DNA of 64,000 nt. Source: Plotosus lineatus (taxonomy: Eukaryota; Chordata; Actinopteri; Siluriformes; Plotosidae). The translations under genes were made by a program, and so were the position numbers. The number at the start of each line of letters is the position of its first letter. The stretch's first letter is position 1. The notes beneath the pieces were generated by a model. The model made no database searches. It saw only the letters and a program-made list of their open reading frames with translations, and was not told where the DNA came from. Positions 1 to 11,394 of this stretch are shown here, piece after piece. The stretch spans positions 55,080,580 through 55,144,579 of the forward strand of contig CM045729.1 of the NCBI GenBank assembly GCA_024760905.1, written 5' to 3'.

Positions 1-93
1 ACTTCGTCTTGAAATTCCATTTGAAAATTATTCTATTGTATGTGATACCGATATAAAATTTTTAAAATGAAAAACAATTATATCACTGTGCAG

Positions 94-1469
94 TTCTTCA
101 ACTACGTGAGCTACCTGATTGGAGGAGAGGTGTTCACACTACAGGACATTGAGAATGGAGTGTTGCGCGGAAACAGGAAAGGAATTGCACAACTTCTGAA
201 ACCTTTCTCAAAGAATGACCCGAGATTACAGGTGACTTATATGTGTGCCATGATACTTGTTAGCAGGGCTTCTTATTCTTATCTTAGTCTTCAGTTGACC
301 CTTTTTAAATTCTTTTCAATTATTATTATTTTTATTATTTTAAGCAGTAATGAACACATGAAGAATTCTATGTAGCTCGGAAACAACAACTGTCTTCCAG
401 ATCACTTCCTTGTTCTGTTGTCCTCAATAGAACAATTAATAATTCACTGTTCCTTAATAATGTTTTTTTTTTTTTTTTTATTGCTTGTTTCTCATGGGAA
501 CTGCATTTCTGTCTTATCACAACAGCAAATATACACAATTCACTTGGTGATGATCATCAACCCCACTCCCCCAACATAATTATGTAGTAATTAGCCATAA
601 CTATTTCCTGCATTTAATGTTTTTTTGTTTGTTTGTTTGTTTGTTGTTTTTTGGGGGGTGCCTGTTACGATTGTAATTTTATATATTGTTATTGATTTAA
701 TGTAATGGTTTTTGCTCATTGAGTTATTAGAATAGAGGGGTAAATGTTACTTATGAAGTAAAACTTTGTATTGTACCCTGTGTAAATAGCTGTGCTATTC
801 CTAAAGGAAGTGGATTTCGATTAGATCAATCCTACGTTTTCTGATATCTCATTAGATTGCACTTCCTGAAGTTGAGCCCCTTATTCATTTTGCCTTAAAC
901 TGTGGTGGAAAAGGCTGCCCACCCATTAGGACCTACAACCCGAAGGTAAGCTATATTTCTGAGTTAGTTATCTTGTTATTAATTTCAGATGAACAGTATT
1001 ATTATTGCTGTTATTTTTTGTGATTATTACAGGAGATTTTCAGTCAGCTGCAGACTGCTGCAGAGGCATTTCTGGAGGCTGATAATGGTTGCATAGTGGA
1101 TTCTGTGAAAAGAGAGGTGAAGCTTAACCAGATCTTCAAATGGTACAAGACAGACTTTGGAGACACTGATTTAAAGGTAGTCTGATTCAAAAGCTTGAGA
1201 CAGCTGGATAGTTAATGTTTTTTTATTTATTTATTTTTTTAATCTTTACACATGACTAAACATTTCAAGCTTGACACCGCATGTGCACAGTGTCTTATTT
1301 TAATTTCTTTTGCGTTTTATTATTTGTGTTTTATGATCAGGTGCTGGACTGGATTTTAAACCACATGAGGGCTTCGCAGAAGAAGACAAGTCTAGAAACT
1401 CTTCTCTCTGCAGAAAATGTTAAATTAAGCTACATGCCTTATGACTGGTCCATCAACAGCACTCACTGA
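94..1469 (+). CDS. DUF547-domain protein, copy A, last four exons (5' part outside window)
   Basis: Four exons bounded by AG/GT sites are visible: 94-231, 856-945, 1033-1176 and 1341-1469, the last ending in TGA. All junctions are phase 0. They encode about 166 residues. The second of these exons carries the DUF547 hallmark HFALNCGGKGCPPIR. DUF547 is a conserved domain of unknown biochemical function. The exon structure matches the last four exons of the complete paralogue at 20508-27460 exactly in length (138, 90, 144 and 129 bp), so the missing 5' exons should lie upstream of base 1. The reading frame is open throughout, with no stop or frameshift, so it looks functional as far as it can be seen. 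ATG codons upstream of the acceptors, at 67 and 1281, are intronic. What the protein does is unknown. Confidence 0.85.
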
Positions 1470-2740
1470 TTAAAACTAAGATTTAAGGACTTCGAGATGA
1501 CCTGCCTAACCATAGTACGTTTCTATTTTCTTCAGCAAATGCATGATAGCACAGATATTTTACTACTGCTTCAGCCAGCTTCTCTGTCAATATTAGGATA
1601 AAAATTAAAGTACAGAAATGCTGGCCTTCCTTTTAAAGAGATACCTATGCATCAAGATTCTTAACAATAATTCCTCCAAAGTGTAGGTTTTCCTACCAGC
1701 AGTTATTATACTGGATTTAACATATCATTTATAATTATTTACATTGTGTTAACCAGTTTTTGTTTTGGTCCAATTTAAACAAAATACTATATATATTCAA
1801 CTTATTTTTCTTAATCACATTATTAAGTTAACTTGAATGATGCACTTTTGCTAATAAAAAATGTAGAATAATTGTAGTAGCTATTAGCTCTGAGATGTTA
1901 TACCTTACAAGAATGGTTTAGCATGGACTTGATCAGTAGCTGGACCTAAAAACATAAAAATGCATGCAATTGAAACTTTATTTTTTTTCACTTTGAAAAA
2001 GTCGGTCAAAGGATGTCAGTACTGAAGCGTATATAATATTATTTGGTTTATCAGTGTAAATTGTTGCTATGGTAAAAATACTGATTGAGTTGAGTGTGTT
2101 ATATAAAATTAAGCGGCAGTCATATTGAAAACCTGGAATTTTAGAATAATACACATAATAATGTATAAATTGTATTTCATCAGATAACTTTTTACCTCAC
2201 AACAGGACACTCACTTGCATATATTCCAAGTGCGCTTCATGATCAGTTCAAATAATTACTGCTTTTTTATATTCTGAAACTGAAAGACTTACAATACTAT
2301 ATTGTATTATTGTATAATATTCTATATGTACAACATATGCAGGAAAATTAAACAGCAGGTTAATGATTTCATAACCCAGGAATGGATTTATTATTATATT
2401 AATCAGGATATGAACCTGTGCAATGCTGCCTGGAAAATATTGCATTCATTCTGTAGCATGAGCCTATACCAATACCAATATTGTGCACTGATGAATAAGT
2501 TATGTTCACATAAGTTTTAACAATAAATCAAATTTTTTTCTGACAGGGGTAAATTAATGAAAACTAAATTAAGAAAATTCTCCAAATGGTCTTCAGTTCC
2601 TGTTCTTGTCTGAGACTTGTGAATTAATTATTAAGGTAATTTTTTTTTTACATTATATTGGTTGCACTTTGTGTCACATGCAACTGGAGTCACTGTTTAA
2701 CTCAGATTGTATGTATCTTTACATGATGCAACTGAAATGT
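1470..2740 (+). other. 3' flank of copy A, shared with copy B flank
   Basis: Non-coding. The first 130 bp or so match 27461-27600 almost base for base. Weaker matches follow: about 1870-2220 with 27770-28140, 2330-2480 with 29790-29935, and 2660-2740 with 30050-30125. It probably includes the 3' UTR of copy A; no single polyadenylation site is compelling. Confidence 0.7.
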
Positions 2741-2771
2741 AAAAACTATAACCTTTTAATCATTTCAATCT

Positions 2772-3091
2772 AGTGGTATAGGGTGCAGGATTGCTGATCC
2801 TGAGGTTTGGGGGTTCGAGTCCCCACAAGGTTGTCACTGTCCCCCCAGTGCAGCTAACTGGGTTATCAAAGGCGGGCCGTCACTGTCTATGGTGAGAGGC
2901 ATGTAAAAGAACCATTGCTGACTTTCGTAAAGAGTAGCTGCAAAGCCGTTGGCGTGTTTCTGTCCCTTGCTAAAGGGTTGTGACAGGAAGGGCATCCGAC
3001 ATAAAAACCTATACCAAATCAAATGTGTGAATCAGATCATTCACTGTGGCAACTCCCGAGAAAGGGAAAAAGCCGAAAGAGAAGAAGAAGA
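2772..3091 (+). mobile_element. tRNA-derived SINE, family A with RTE-type tail
   Basis: The tRNA-like head contains an intact B box (GGTTCGAGTCC). The body then passes through TGCAGCTAACTGGGTTATCA and ends in CCGAAAGAGAAGAAGAAG. An atttcaatct target duplication flanks it (near 2763-2772 and 3092-3101). The matching position in the copy B flank (near 30190-30200) lacks the SINE. Confidence 0.85.
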
Positions 3092-3390
3092 ATTTCAATC
3101 TAATCGTGCTTAGCGAAAACATCTACTGTATTTTGCGAACACTGGAAAGATTTCTGTTTTGCACATTTCTTTTGGCAGTTTCAGAGAAAATTGTGAATGT
3201 TTTTTTCTCATTAGTCTACAGTACTGAGATAATGTGCAGGAAAATGAAAATACACTAATTTGATCAATAAATCAATTGTCATATGTATAAACAATAATAA
3301 CTGACATAAGTTTCCTTTTACCCTGAAGAAATGTGCACTAAAATACTGAATTATTACATGACGAATAAAATTCTGTATTTTATGAATGGT

Positions 3391-3393
3391 ACT

Positions 3394-3428
<35 letters not shown>
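3391..3428 (+). repeat. (ATT)n microsatellite
   Basis: About twelve uninterrupted ATT units. Confidence 0.9.
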
Positions 3429-3589
3429 GATTGATTGCTTGATTGTCACAGTATACTGTAGTGAATATCATAAATAAATTACATATATACCTTAATTATT
3501 TTTAGACATCATGCAATGATTTTAAATATATTAATGCTTTACTTCCATTTAAATAACATTTACATAAGTTCATTAGTTAGAGCTGTTGA

Positions 3590-3905
3590 TTCACAGTACT
3601 GTAAACAGGTTCTTGACTCAAAGAGTCTGACCAATGCCTTTATGTGTGACGTTTGCACATTGCCCTCGTACCTGTGTGGGTTTCCTCTTGGTTTCCACCA
3701 ACAGCCCAAATACATGCAGATTATGCAGACTGTCTGCTCTAAATGCCCCATATGTGTGAATGTGAGTGTGAATGGTTGTTTGACTATTTGTATTAGACCT
3801 GTGATATATCACTGATCTGTTCAGGGCCAGTACCTCTGGCCTAATGTCAGTTACGATTGGCTACAGCTTACCCATGATGCCCATGACCCACAGTAGATAA
3901 GTAAT
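3590..3905 (+). mobile_element. old, degraded family B SINE-like repeat
   Basis: Contains decayed versions of the family B body (GGTTTCCTC..., then GTGAATGTGAGTGTGAATGG and a final GACTGAATGAA). A homologous degraded copy lies at 30780-31085 in the copy B flank, so the insertion predates the duplication. Confidence 0.55.
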
Positions 3906-3999
3906 ATAGCTAATGACTGAATGAACAAAAGGTTATCATCATAATCATGTTCAAAACTGAATAACAAGGGAACGACAGAATTTCTATCAGAGGTAAGGT

Positions 4000-4720
4000 T
4001 TGTATGACACACCCATAACTGTGTAGGAATTTGTCTAATTTTCTCTCATGGACCTTTTGTGTAATACATCTGCCAGAGGCTGTAAGAATAAAAGCAGGAT
4101 AGCAATGGAAAATGAGTAAAATTAGTGATGTAATGTAAATGAATGTATAAAAATTCAAAATGTAGTAATGCAAAGAAAGAAAAGAGCAAAGGAAATGAAA
4201 AAAACAACACTGCAGCCCTTCAGCACTGCTGGATGGGCTGGACAGACATGGCTAATCATTAATTTTAAATGATTAATAGATGCTTTCTTTCGTAAAATTA
4301 GATGTCCAAATGATATTGGTTGTAAATAAATATGTTTTTTGTTCATGTAGAAAAAACCATTTTCTCTTAATGTGGTTCATTGTAGAAGTCTTATAAGTAA
4401 TACAGTACATTATATCTGTTCAGCAAATGGCACTTAGGAAGAGAAGAAGGAAGGCATTTGGGATAGTTTTATTTGAAAGGATTAATTGGTGGTTTTGGCT
4501 TCATGTGGATTGTGATTGAATCAGAATGGTAAGTAATAATAGAGGTCTTTCAGAGAATTACGACATGCATATAGAATGGACAAGAGGAATAGGAAAGAAG
4601 GAAGAAAAAGAACAATTACATGATGAGGCTGTCAGGCAATTGGCCACTGGAAGAGGTTGAGAAAGGATGTGAAATAAAGGGTGACATAAAAAATCCTCCC
4701 CCATTTCAAAAGGTAAATTC
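4000..4720. other. no recognisable feature
   Basis: AT-rich non-coding DNA. No gene, RNA or known repeat was recognised. Confidence 0.5.
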
Positions 4721-4725
4721 ATCCA

Positions 4726-5077
4726 TTCATTCATTTTCTGAACTGCTTAATCCTAATTAGGGTCACGGGGAGGCTAGCACCCATCTCCACCGACTCTGGG
4801 TGAGGGTGGGGTACACCCTGGACAGCTCGCCAGGCCATCGTAGGGCTAACACACAACCATTCATACACACACTCATACCTAGAGGTGATTTGGAACAGCC
4901 AATTAACCTACTGGGCATGTTTTTGGACTGTGGGGGAACCGGAGTACCTGGTGGAAACATACACAAGCACGAGGAGAACATGCAAACTCGACAAAGAAAC
5001 ACCCATGCTGGGAATTAAACCCAGGAAAATCTCGCTGTGAGGCAAACGTGCTAACCACTACGCCACCGTGCCGCCAC
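4726..5077 (-). mobile_element. tRNA-derived SINE, family B, near full length
   Basis: Read on the minus strand: the head GGCGGCACGGTGGCGTAGTGG, then a degraded B box, the CATGTTCTCC and GGTTTCC body, GTCCAGGGTGTACCC, and the tail CCTAATTAGGATTAAGC ending in (GAAT)n. This is one of the best-preserved family B copies in the window. Confidence 0.85.
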
Positions 5078-5391
5078 CTATATTTTTTTACTCAGTATGT
5101 TTAGCAATAATTTTATTACTCTGAATATGTGATAGTCAGTTTTACTGGAATTCAGAGATGAAGTTCTTCCTGAAAAGGTTACAGTTGGACATGTGAGCTT
5201 CAGTGTTAGAGCATAAGTTCCTCATTCCCTCAGATACTATAAATATTTGAGATGTGGCCACACTGATAGTGTGTGAGGGATTAATAGTAAAAAAAAAATT
5301 ACAACTGTGAAGGAAGAATAATGTATGTAGAAGAAGGGAAGATTCTGGGTAATGATAAAAATAAATAAAAATATGAGTCAAGGAAAAAAGA

Positions 5392-5420
<29 letters not shown>
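5392..5420 (+). repeat. (CA)n microsatellite
   Basis: An uninterrupted CA run of about 14 units. Confidence 0.95.
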
Positions 5421-5422
<2 letters not shown>

Positions 5423-5449
5423 GTTAGGAGTGTCACATACCTACCAAAC

Positions 5450-6085
5450 AGGAATCAAAATGGACAGGTTAGTTCTGTTTATAGTTTACCGCAGTGATGA
5501 GAATTTTAAGCCTTTTCAATAATCAAAATGGCCGTTCTTAAGATCAAAACAAATTTGATGTAAAATATTGAGTGTTTTTGGGTTTTGTTTTGTTTTTTTT
5601 TTGTTTCTTTTTTTTGGGGGGGGTATGAGTGTATGAGTCAAGCCAGCTGCTGCATGGTGAGCCCTGCTTGCATTAGTCATTACCCACCGAATGTACCGTG
5701 GACTTCACTGTTACGCACTGTTTCTCTGCCGCTTGCTGTAATAAATCTTTCACAATTGAGGCCTGACACAGCTTATCACGTATGCAAATAGTGATATACA
5801 TATTCAAGTATACGCCAATAAGCAGTTGCTTGACTGCCGAAGACTTGAAGTACGTCAATTAATTCCTGATTGCTTGGCTGGTGGCCGATGCATCCAAATA
5901 GTCCAATCACAAGCGATGTTAAAACAGACTAGTTCTTAAAGCTTCTGTTGAACACCGTGCCACATATTCATGATATACTCTGACTTTTACCAACTGTAAC
6001 ATAACTTGAACGTCACATGAATGACTGCCATTGGGTACCTAACAAGAAGGTAATGTAAACTTCGTGAATAGTTTATGTTACATGA
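5450..6085. other. no recognisable gene
   Basis: A T-rich tract at 5575-5620 precedes sequence that I could not classify. Confidence 0.4.
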
Positions 6086-6089
6086 AATA

Positions 6090-6300
6090 ATTATTCATTT
6101 TCTGAACTGCTTAATCTTAATTAGGGTTGTGCCATCTTAGCTGACTCTGGGCAAGGGCAGAGTACACCCTGGACAGCTTTCCAGGCCATCACAGGGCAGA
6201 AACACACTGATGGCTATGCAGTCTACTCTCGATGAAAGTCTGCGATGGTTCTTTTACATGCTTCTCACCACAAACAGTGAGAGACATGGCCGGCCAAAAT
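6090..6300 (-). mobile_element. SINE with family A middle and LINE-type (GAAT) tail, 5' truncated
   Basis: On the minus strand the segment runs from GGCCGGCCATGTCTCTCACTG through the family A body into GTCCAGGGTGTACTCTG and CTAATTAAGATTAAGCAG. The tRNA head is missing. Confidence 0.75.
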
Positions 6301-7253
6301 TTTTAATTATTTGAGCATGACCTTGGGAAAAAAATACATGCGGACTTCAGTCAAAGAGAATGAATGTCAGAAGGTAATCCTCAAATCATACTGAAATTTT
6401 AATATTTCTGTGGAGGACCAGAAATCTGACTGCAAATAGGCAAAGAAATTTCAATACAGTAAAAACTGAACCAGATGATAAACACATATGTATGTATATG
6501 TTGTGCTTGACTAAAACCAGCTATAGATTTTAGTATCCAAGGATATGCTATGTATGAGTGACATGTACTTCATCTTCACTTAGTCTCCATACAGTATATA
6601 CCTATTTCAGTAGGGTTATCGGCTCTAGTCCATGAGCAAGATCATGCTTATTACGTGAACTCTTCTCTCATTGCTTAGGCGAGATACGCCAAGCCAACCA
6701 TCATCCAGGAGCAGCGTTTGATCACCTAGTGGACTGAAATGTACGTGACAGCAATCTGACAATTTATTTATATACTGTATACCCATTCCCTTAACTAAAA
6801 CTCTATGTTTCCTTCAAATCATGAACAACACTGTAGGCATATGGACTAAGTAGTCAGAGAAAACATTTCCCTCAGGGCGAGAACATCATATCTTTTTCTG
6901 ATTACAGCTTTACTTAAGGTCAAACTTTAAAATACAGAATTGCTACTACATTGCCTACAGAAACAGTATCAACATAAGGCACGAAGATTCTGTTTCACAC
7001 AAGAAAAGCACTTATTAAAGAGAAGACAGTGTGAAACTTTAATTTTCCACTCCAAGTATTATAAGCCCAACATTGTTATTTATCATTTTAAATGTTGTAC
7101 TTGCTTGCAGATGATGGAGTTATGTTGGAAAGCAGATGAAATCGACTTTAAAACTAAGCTATTATAGCAGATAACAGACACTGGAGGCATTGGCATTGTA
7201 ATGGTCTTTTAGATTTTCACTTGCAAAGGTAAATGGAATGTTTGGCTTAAAAA

Positions 7254-7565
7254 CTTCTTCTTCCTCTTTTCCTTTCGGCTGTTCCTTTCAGGGTCGCCAC
7301 AGTGAATCATCTGCCTCCATCTCACCCTATCCTCTGCATCTTCTTCTCTTACTCCAACTACCTTCATGTCCTCCTTCACCACATCCATAAATCTTCTCTT
7401 TGGTCTTCCTCTAGGCCTTCTGCCTGGTAGTTCCAACCTCAGCATCCTACTACCAATATATTCACTATCTCTCCACTGTACATGTCCAAACCATCTCAAT
7501 CTAGCCTCTCTGACTTTGTCTCCAAAACTTCTTACATGTGCTGTCTCTCTGATGTACTCATTCCT
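7254..7565 (-). mobile_element. 3' end of RTE-like LINE
   Basis: On the minus strand it encodes the LINE C-terminus (MRWFGHVQWRDSEYIGSRML, then LELPGRRPRGRPKRRFMDVV and GDP) and the 3' end CCGAAAGGAAAAGAGG. It is a severely 5'-truncated copy of the family seen at 48555-50128. Confidence 0.85.
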
Positions 7566-7599
7566 GTTTCAAGTGGCAAGCTGTTTCAAGTGGCAATTG

Positions 7600-8358
7600 T
7601 CAAGTACTTGTCATTTTTATTGCTCAGTAAGAGGTATTATAGTATTTCACCTCACAGGTGATTCCATATTAACTCATAAACACCATCACTGAGCATCACC
7701 ATGTTTGCTGTGGATGTTGCGCCTGTGTAATTGTACACTGTGTACAAGTACATAAACCTGTTCATTTTCATCATGGTCCAATATCCAATAGGTCCACTGC
7801 AGCTGCATCTTGAATTTGCATTCTGTGCATTCGCTCAAAAACACCAACATCGATTATCACTATTTTTGGTGTGGATGGTGGGACCATGTAATTACCCAAG
7901 CCGGTTTATTTTTGTTGCTGTGTGATATCCAATATGACTTATTATATAATATAAGTACGGAATCACTAATAAAACACTAGTTTTGTGAGTTTCGGTGTCT
8001 GTACAAAAACACCCTCTAAATCTATCAGTTTTGGAATTGGGATTAAGGATTTTGGATATGCTACAGAATACTTCTAGCAGACTGAACAAATTTCAATCTG
8101 TTCCACAGTCATATGTCCCAAAATTATGTGCTTTCCAAAAGCCTTTGTGCAGTTGAACACCATGAAACTCACAAAAATCTTGTTGAGTAGACTGAAGCCT
8201 GCCAATTTTAATGTTAACAAAGTTAGGCCATAAAGCCTGTGCACCATTTTGAGGGATTGTTTTGCCTATCTAATGGTATAATTACGATCTTGTTTTATTT
8301 AACTTGTACATTAGACTAAGTCCCAATTTGTGGTTACATTATTAAAGCCATGCACATA
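7600..8358. other. no recognisable gene
   Basis: AT-rich sequence with a loosely repeated motif (CTCAAAAACACCA near 7835 and 9964; CACCATCACT near 7681 and 9971). The two sides of the Tc1 element at 8361-9923 therefore share related sequence. No coding signal. Confidence 0.4.
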
Positions 8359-8360
8359 TA

Positions 8361-9923
8361 CTAGTCCTTCTCAAAAAATTAGCATATTGTGATAAAGTTC
8401 ATTATTTTCTGTCATGTACTGATAAAAATTAGACTTTCATATATTTTAGAATCATTGCACACCAACTGAAATATTTCAGGTCTTTTATTGTTTTAATACT
8501 GATGATTTTGGCACACAGCTCATGAAAACCCAAAATTCCTATCTCAAAAAATTAGCATGTCATGAGAAGGTAGTCTAAACGAGCTATTAAGCTAATCATC
8601 TGAATCAACCAATTAACTCTAAACAGCTGCAAAAGATTCCTGAGGCTTTTAAAAACTCCCAGCCTGGTTCATTACTCAAAACCGCAATCATGGGTAAGAC
8701 TGCCGACCTGACTGCTGTCCGGAAGGCCATCATTGACACCCTCAAGCAAGAGGGTAAGACACAGAAAGAAATCTCTGAGCGAATAGGCTGTTCCCAGAGT
8801 GCTGTATCAAGCCACCTCAGTGGGACGTCTGTGGGAAGGAAAAAGTGTGGCAGAAAACGCTGCACAACCAGAAGAGGTGACCGGACCCTGAGGAAGATTG
8901 TGGAGAAGGGCCGATTCCAGACCTTGGGGGACCTGTGGAAGCAGTGGACTGGGCTACAGGTGCCGCATTCCCCAGGTCAAGCCACTTTCGAACCAGAAAC
9001 AGCGGCAGAAGCGCCTGACCTGGGCTACAGAGAAGCAGCACTGGACTGTTGCTCAGTGGTCCAAAGTACTTTTTTCGGATGAAAGCAAATTTTGCATGTC
9101 ATTCGGAAATCAAGGTGCCAGAGTCTGGAGGAAGACTGGGGAGAAGGAAATGCCAAGATGCCTGAAGTCCAGTGGCAAGTACCCACAGTCAGTGATGGTC
9201 TGGGGTGCCATGTCAGCTGCTGGTGTTGGTCCACTGTGTTTTATCAAGGGCAGGGTCAATGCAGCTAGCTATCAGGAGATTTTGGAGCACTTCATGCTTC
9301 CATCTGCTGAAAAGCGTTATGGAGATGAAGATTTCATTTTTCAGCACGACCTGGCACCTGCTCACAGTGCCAAAACCACTGCTAAATGGTTTACTGACCA
9401 TGGTATTACTGTACTCAATTGGCCTGCCAACTCTCCTGACTTGAACCCCATAGAGAATCTGTGGGATATTGTGAAGAGAAAGTTGAGAGACACCAGACCC
9501 AACACTGTGGATGAGCTTAAGGCCGCTTTCGAAGCATCCTGGGCCTCCATAACACCTCAGCAGTGCCACAGGCTGATTGCCCCCATGCCACGCCGCATTG
9601 AAGCAGTCATTTCTGCAAAAGGATTCCCGACCAAGTATTGAGTGCATAACTGAACATAATTATTTGAAGGATGACTTTTTTGTATTAAAAACACTTTTTT
9701 TTTTTTTTTATTGTTCGGATGAAATATGCTAATTTTTTGAGATGGGACTTTTGGGTTTTCATGAGCTGTATGCCAAAATCATCAGTTTTAAAACAATAAA
9801 AGACCTGAAATATTTCAGTTGGTGTGCAATGAATCTAAAATACATGAAAGTTTAATTTTTATCAGTACATTACAGAAAATAATGAACTTTATCACAATAT
9901 GCTAATTTTTTGAGAAGGACTAG
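8361..9923 (+). mobile_element. Tc1-like DNA transposon with terminal inverted repeats
   Basis: Flanked by TA on both sides (8359-8360 and 9924-9925). The ends begin and finish with CTAGTCCTTCTCAAAAAATT and its inverse, and the inverted repeats extend for well over 100 bp. Inner inverted motifs (CAAAATTCCTATCTCAAAAA and its inverse) are also present, as in Tc1 elements with long terminal repeats. Confidence 0.95.
8690..9641 (+). pseudogene. Tc1-like transposase with internal deletion and frameshift
   Basis: The ATG at 8690 opens a frame with the N-terminal helix-turn-helix (GKTQKEISERIGCSQSAVS). Near 8945-8960, after WKQWT, the coding sense jumps to the other frame, which resumes at GYRCRIPQVKP and runs to TAG after FPTKY at 9641. 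Roughly 20 residues of the second DNA-binding helix region expected in this family appear to be missing, so the change is a deletion that shifts frame. The catalytic part is otherwise well kept: Asp in FSDESK, Asp in FQHDLAPAH and Glu in NPIENLW, with the last two 34 residues apart (DD34E). As it stands it cannot make a full transposase. Confidence 0.9.
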
Positions 9924-10114
9924 TATACAACTGATATCTTAAATTTGTGTTTTGCGCATTAACTCAAAAACACCATCACTTTATGGGACTGGGCATAACT
10001 TTTATAATCTGGCACATGGACTGCCTTGTATTGCCCTTGGGCCTTGCTGGCTTATATTAATCATATCCCTATTATTAATGAATGAATGAATCAATCAATT
10101 ATAATAATAATACA

Positions 10115-10350
10115 GAGCAGTGTTAAAGACCGGCCTTGTCTCTCACTGTCTATGGTGTGAGGCATGCAGAAGAACCATTGCTGATTTTCGACAAAGGTAG
10201 ACTGCTAAGCTGTCAGTGTGTTTCCGCCCTGCGATGGCCTGGAGAGCTGTCCAGGGTGTACTCTGCCCTCGCCCGGAGTTGGTTGGGATGGGCGCCAGCC
10301 TCCCCGCAACCCTAATTAGGATTACGCGGTTACAGAAAATGAACTGAACT
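10115..10350 (+). mobile_element. SINE, family A middle with LINE-type tail, 5' truncated
   Basis: Runs from GTCTCTCACTGTCTATGG through TTTCCGCCCTGCGATGGCC and GTCCAGGGTGTACTCTG to CCTAATTAGGATTACGC and a short (GAACT)n tail. Confidence 0.8.
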
Positions 10351-10361
10351 GAACTGAATGG

Positions 10362-10672
10362 GGCAGTGGTAGCCTGGTGGTAAGGCGCTGGATCATTGAG
10401 CCCAAGGTTGGGGGTTCAAGCCCTGCTCTCAACAGGTTGTTACTGTCCCCCTGGTGCAGCTAATTGGGTTATCAAAGGCCAGCCATGTCTCTGACTGTCT
10501 ATGGTGTGAGGCATGTAAAAGAACCATTTTTGACTTTCAAGCATCAGCGAGCTGTCCAGGGTGTACTCCGCCCTCGCCCAGAGTCAGCTGAGAAGGGTGC
10601 CAGCCTCCCTAAGACTCTAATTAGGTTAAGCAGTTCAGAGAATGAATGATTGAATAATAATAATAATAATAG
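10362..10672 (+). mobile_element. SINE, family A head with LINE-type tail
   Basis: A full tRNA-like head (GGGCAGTGGTAGCCTGGTGG, then GGGGGTTCAAGCCC) is followed by the family A body and then the GTCCAGGGTGTACTCCGCC and CTAATTAGGTTAAGC tail. It ends in an AATG/(AAT)n tract. Confidence 0.85.
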
Positions 10673-10985
10673 GTGGCATGGTGGCGCAGTGATTAGCATG
10701 TCTGCCTCACAGAAAGGAGATCCTGGGTATGATTCCCAGCTCAGGTGCTTCTGTGTGGAGTTTGTATGTTCTCCCCGTGCTTGGTTGGGTTTCCTCGGGG
10801 TTTCTTCCCACCGTCTAAAAACAAGCACAGTAGGTTAATTGTCTTTTTCAAATTGCCCATAGGTGAGTGAATATGAGTATTTTCCCTGACAGCTGTCCAG
10901 GGTGTACTCTGCCCTCGCCCAGAGTCAGCTGAGATGGGCGCCTGCCTCCCCGCAACCCTAATTAAGATTAAGCAGTTAAATGAAT
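10673..10985 (+). mobile_element. tRNA-derived SINE, family B
   Basis: Head GGTGGCATGGTGGCGCAGTG, TCCTGGGTATGATTCCCAGC as the B-box region, the TGTGTGGAGTTTGTATG body, and the tail CCTAATTAAGATTAAGCAG with AATGAATG. It abuts the preceding SINE head to tail. Confidence 0.85.
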
Positions 10986-10987
10986 GA

Positions 10988-11394
10988 CTGTCCTCCTTTC
11001 GGCTTTTTCCCTTTTACTCGGGAGTCGCCACCACGAATCATCTGATTTGCACGTTTTGATTTGGCAGAGGTTTTTACATCGCGAATCATCTGATTCACAC
11101 GTTTTGATTTGGCAGAGGTTTTTACGTCAGATGCCCTTCCTGTCACAACCCTTTTTAGCAAGGGACAGAAACACGCTGACGACTTTGCAGCTACTCTTTA
11201 CGAAAGTCAGCAATGGTTCTTTTACATGCCTCTCACCATAGACAGTGAGAGACATGGCCCACCTTTGATAACCCAGTTAGCTGCACTGGGGGGGACAGTG
11301 ACAACCCTGTGGAGAGTGGGACTCGAACCCCCAACCTTTGGATCAGCGATCCAGTGCCCTGTGCCCTATACCACTAGACCACCACTGCCCCATA
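10988..11394 (-). mobile_element. tRNA-derived SINE, family A with RTE-type tail
   Basis: On the minus strand: GGGGCAGTGGTGGTCTAGTG head, B box GGTTCGAGTCCC, the family A body, and the end CGACTCCCGAGTAAAAGGG and GCCGAAAGG. A stretch with GATTTGGCAGAGGTTTTTAC is present twice (11058-11081 and 11105-11127), so the tail region carries a local tandem duplication of about 47 bp. Confidence 0.85.

Noticed and set aside
67..375. ATG at 67 as the start of a 102-residue protein
   Set aside because: The ATG lies in the intron before the acceptor at 92-93, and the frame runs past the donor at 232 into intron.
4800..5018. Short frames on both strands across SINE bodies
   Set aside because: The same translations recur at each SINE copy; they are repeat-derived.
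9213..9647. Antisense frame of 144 codons in the Tc1 element (and its twin at 16302-16727)
   Set aside because: Reverse strand of the transposase gene; no independent evidence of coding.
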